Positions 61,684-64,000 of a stretch of 64,000 nucleotides of DNA are shown in pieces. A program made the position numbers and the translations under genes. This DNA is from Chitinophagaceae bacterium UBA7600 (GTDB lineage: Bacteria; Bacteroidota; Bacteroidia; Chitinophagales; Chitinophagaceae): positions 1 through 64,000 of the forward strand of contig DLKC01000076.1 in NCBI GenBank assembly GCA_002478885.1, given 5' to 3'. Position 1 is the first letter of the stretch, and the number at the start of each line of letters is the position of its first letter. The notes under the pieces are model-generated. The model was not told the DNA's origin. It did no database searches and worked only from the letters and a program-made list of their open reading frames with translations.

Positions 61684-61740
61684 ACAGGCTGTAGCATTTC
61701 ATAGCATCTTCGTTGTGTCACTCACTTGTACGCCATAGCT
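61684..61740 (+). repeat. GCGTCGCAC-core repeat, degenerate
   Basis: TAACAGGCTGTAGCATTTCATAGCATC, then TTGTGTCACTCACTTGTAC at 61713-61731, a core with two changes. It is between the DoxX and amidohydrolase genes. Confidence 0.65.
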
Positions 61741-61940
61741 TTTTTCGGCGACTTTACCTATACGGTTGGTTGGTTGGGAGCAGGAATGTGATGCTCTGTA
61801 ACTATTATTTGTGTTAAGGGGAAAGATAAGTAACGCATAGGCGCCGGTCAGATACCCGCGCCAGCGTGTGAATAGGGATATTCTTCGACCAACCGGTGCT
61901 TATAAGTATAATTTTCAATATTTTGTGTACAAATACAGGC

Positions 61941-63674
61941 ATGAAAAAAATACAATATTTTTTTATTGCGTTATTGCTGATGGCTTGCATCAGTTGCAAC
62001 AACGCAAACACAACAACCTCTGCAACAGGCAGCACCTCTAACGCAGTCGTATATTATAATGGCGACATTATTACAATGGAGGGTGATTCTGCAAAATACG
62101 CAGAAGCCATCGTTGTAAAAGATGGTAAAATCGCATTTGTTGGAAGCAAGGAGGGTGCTGTTAAAGAGGCGGGTGATGGACATACAATGACTGACCTGCA
62201 AGGCAAAACAATGTTACCTGGTTTTATTGATCCGCATGGGCATTTTATTAATGCGCTTTCTATGGCATCGCAGGCAAATTGTTCGCCGCCGCCGGTCGGC
62301 CCTGCGTCAGATGTTAGTGGAATAGTTGCATCGTTAAAAGATTTTCAGACAAAGAAAAATATCCCAAAAGGCCAACTCATCATGGGTTATGGCTATGATG
62401 ATACCCAAATGCCCAATGGAAAATTACTCAACCGTGATGATCTTGATGCTGCCTTTCCCGATAATCCCGTAATGGTGATACATGTTTCCTTACATGGCGC
62501 TGTATTAAATTCAATGGCATTAAAACAATTCAACTTTAGCGATAAAACAGTAACCCCGCCCGGTGGTGTTATTGTGAGAAAACCAGGTACCAATGAGCCT
62601 TATGGCTTAATCATGGAAACCGCTTTCCTGCCTGTGTTTGCCAATCTTCCCAAACCTACGCCAGAACAGCAATTGCAGCAATTGAAAGAGGGACAAATGA
62701 TCTATGCAGAAGCGGGTGTAACAACGGCACACGAAGGCGCCACACATAAATCTGATTTTGAGATCATAGAAAATGGCGCAAAACAAAATGCATTATTTAT
62801 TGACGTAGTTGCTTATCCTTTTATCACTGACATAAAGTCAATTTTACCTGGTCATCCATTCGCTGAATTTGGGTCTTATAACAATCACCTGAAATTAGGA
62901 GGCGTAAAGATCACTACAGATGGATCCCCGCAAGGGAAAACGGCTTTTTTTACCACACCTTATTTAACAGGCGGACCTTCAGGTGAAAAAAACTGGAAAG
63001 GCGAGCCTACATTTCCGCAGGACTCATTAAATGAATGGGTTAAATGGTTATACGAAAATAAAATACAACTGATCATTCATGCAAATGGAGATGGCGCGAT
63101 AGACATGGTACTGAAAGCACATGAAAATGCATGCAAAGCATTAAATCAGCCACTTGATGCCGACAGGAGAACAACAGTGATTCATTCGCAGTTTGTGCGT
63201 AAAGATCAATTAGAAAAATACAAGCAATACAATATTATTCCGTCTCTGTATGCAGAACATACCTTCTTCTTTGGGGATGCTCACATTATGAACCGTGGTA
63301 TGCAACAAGCTTCTTTTATAAGCCCGTTAAACACAACTTTGAAGATGGGTATTCCGGCAACCAATCATACAGATTTTAACGTGTTGCCAATTGATCAGAT
63401 GATGGTCATATGGTGTGCTGTAAACCGTACAACCCGCTCCGGTGTTGTGCTGGGGGCAGATGAGCGCATTACGCCATTCCAGGCTTTGAAGTGTATTACC
63501 ATTAATGCGGCGCATCAATATTCAGAAGAAAACAGCAAGGGTTCTTTAACTGCCGGCAAACTTGCAGACCTTGTTTTACTTGATAAAAATCCTTTAAAAG
63601 TTGATCCGCAATCGATAAAAGATATAAAGATTGTAGAAACGATTAAAGAAGGTAAAACGATCTATAAGAAATAA
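61941..63674 (+). CDS. YtcJ-like amidohydrolase, lipoprotein
   Basis: 577 residues from the ATG at 61941, chosen for its lipoprotein signal (KKIQYFFIALLLMACISC). The YtcJ/amidohydrolase_3 domain follows: metal motif GFIDPHGHF with H99 and H101, AGVTTAHEGATHK, LIIHANGDGAIDMVL, VIHSQFVRKDQLEKY, and ATNHTDFNVLP. The C-terminus (GSLTAGKLADLVLLDKNPLKVDPQSIKDIKIVETIKEGKTIYKK) is typical. The substrate is unknown. As a lipoprotein it acts in the envelope. Confidence 0.88.
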   Translation: MKKIQYFFIALLLMACISCNNANTTTSATGSTSNAVVYYNGDIITMEGDSAKYAEAIVVKDGKIAFVGSKEGAVKEAGDGHTMTDLQGKTMLPGFIDPHGHFINALSMASQANCSPPPVGPASDVSGIVASLKDFQTKKNIPKGQLIMGYGYDDTQMPNGKLLNRDDLDAAFPDNPVMVIHVSLHGAVLNSMALKQFNFSDKTVTPPGGVIVRKPGTNEPYGLIMETAFLPVFANLPKPTPEQQLQQLKEGQMIYAEAGVTTAHEGATHKSDFEIIENGAKQNALFIDVVAYPFITDIKSILPGHPFAEFGSYNNHLKLGGVKITTDGSPQGKTAFFTTPYLTGGPSGEKNWKGEPTFPQDSLNEWVKWLYENKIQLIIHANGDGAIDMVLKAHENACKALNQPLDADRRTTVIHSQFVRKDQLEKYKQYNIIPSLYAEHTFFFGDAHIMNRGMQQASFISPLNTTLKMGIPATNHTDFNVLPIDQMMVIWCAVNRTTRSGVVLGADERITPFQALKCITINAAHQYSEENSKGSLTAGKLADLVLLDKNPLKVDPQSIKDIKIVETIKEGKTIYKK

Positions 63675-63675
63675 G

Positions 63676-63743
63676 GCCCGGTTTGTTAACAGGCACTTGT
63701 ATTTTTAACGCGGCCTGATTTGCCGGCCTCGCTGCCGGCGTCA
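63676..63743. other. Gap with a partial repeat box
   Basis: GGCCCGGTTTGTTAACAGGCAC at 63676 resembles the start of the dispersed repeat, and GCCGGCCTCGCTGCCGGC is a small hairpin. There is no core motif. Confidence 0.35.
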
Positions 63744-63956
63744 TCACCCCGGTATATGTTCAGCATTCCCGATTCTTATTCTTTGGGGACTGATTTGGGG
63801 ACCCTTGTTTGTAGGAATACTGTCTGTTTTTCCTTCTGACGATTCATCAGAAACATTTATTGGCACGGGCTTCAACATAAAGGCGCTGTGTTCCTTGCTG
63901 CAGGAAATGATTGCAGCGCTCATTGCAGGAATTAATAACCGGAATACTTTTTTCAT
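63744..63956 (-). CDS. Small lipoprotein of unknown function
   Basis: 70 residues: the signal KKVFRLLIPAMSAAIISCS has a lipobox with the lipidated Cys at 19. The mature part is short and polar (EGKTDSIPTNKGPQISPQRI). No domain is recognised. It converges with the YtcJ-like gene. Confidence 0.6.
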   Translation of the reverse strand: MKKVFRLLIPAMSAAIISCSKEHSAFMLKPVPINVSDESSEGKTDSIPTNKGPQISPQRIRIGNAEHIPG

Positions 63957-64000
63957 GATTAATAATTTTACGGATTAAAGTTGTCTAAAGATGCACAGGT

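Overview
The window looks like chromosomal DNA of a Bacteroidota bacterium, most likely family Chitinophagaceae (Chitinophaga/Niastella-like). The evidence is indirect: a type IX secretion (Por) C-terminal sorting domain, DUF3857 transglutaminase-like proteins, 7TMR-DISM histidine kinase, many small lipoproteins, few Shine-Dalgarno sequences, and the overall style of the proteins. I see no rRNA, tRNA, CRISPR array, transposase or phage gene.

Layout. 1-1.5 kb: a tandem array of about 4.7 copies of a ~297-bp non-coding unit. 1.7-23.2 kb: mixed housekeeping and secreted proteins (methyltransferase, S9 peptidase, ECF sigma factor plus a membrane partner, GH13 amylase, a 1143-residue PQQ-propeller/discoidin/FN3 T9SS protein, PrsW-like protease, PAP2 phosphatase, valyl-tRNA synthetase, a NapH-like Fe-S membrane protein, amidohydrolase, lipase). 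24.9-43.7 kb: a molybdenum-enzyme region. An FdhF/YdeP-type oxidoreductase, FdhD, CoxE- and CoxD-like factors and a CoxM-L-S-G molybdenum hydroxylase lie on the minus strand; moaA, moeA, moaC, a MobB-like/MobA fusion and a MoeB-rhodanese fusion lie on the plus strand; then moaD-moaE (minus) and a MocA-type nucleotidyltransferase (plus). Together they make molybdopterin, insert Mo, nucleotidylate the cofactor, mature it and use it. The large hydroxylase subunit has AYRGAGR rather than the Cu-Mo CO dehydrogenase loop, so it is probably not a CO dehydrogenase. 43.9-49.9 kb: a histidine kinase, then a two-gene unit of a protein resembling the N-terminal part of VioB and a kelch-like exported protein. 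50.2-55.4 kb: two DUF3857/transglutaminase proteins (one with a lost catalytic Cys) and queG. 55.8-59.2 kb: a SLATT (DUF4231) membrane protein, a CapV-like patatin phospholipase and a deoxyribosyltransferase/TIR-like plus TPR protein, all on the plus strand, which I read as a candidate nucleotide-signalling defence module. 59.3-64 kb: MATE exporter, DoxX protein, YtcJ-like amidohydrolase, small lipoprotein.

The most striking non-coding feature is a family of small intergenic elements sharing the core TTGCGTCGCAC-N-CTTGTAC (or CTTCAAC), usually preceded by a CCGGGCTTT box. I count close to 30 copies, including weak ones, on both strands and in gaps between genes. Several gaps hold two inverted copies that together form a ~185-230 bp palindromic, MITE-like element. 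I do not recognise this family from any named repeat.
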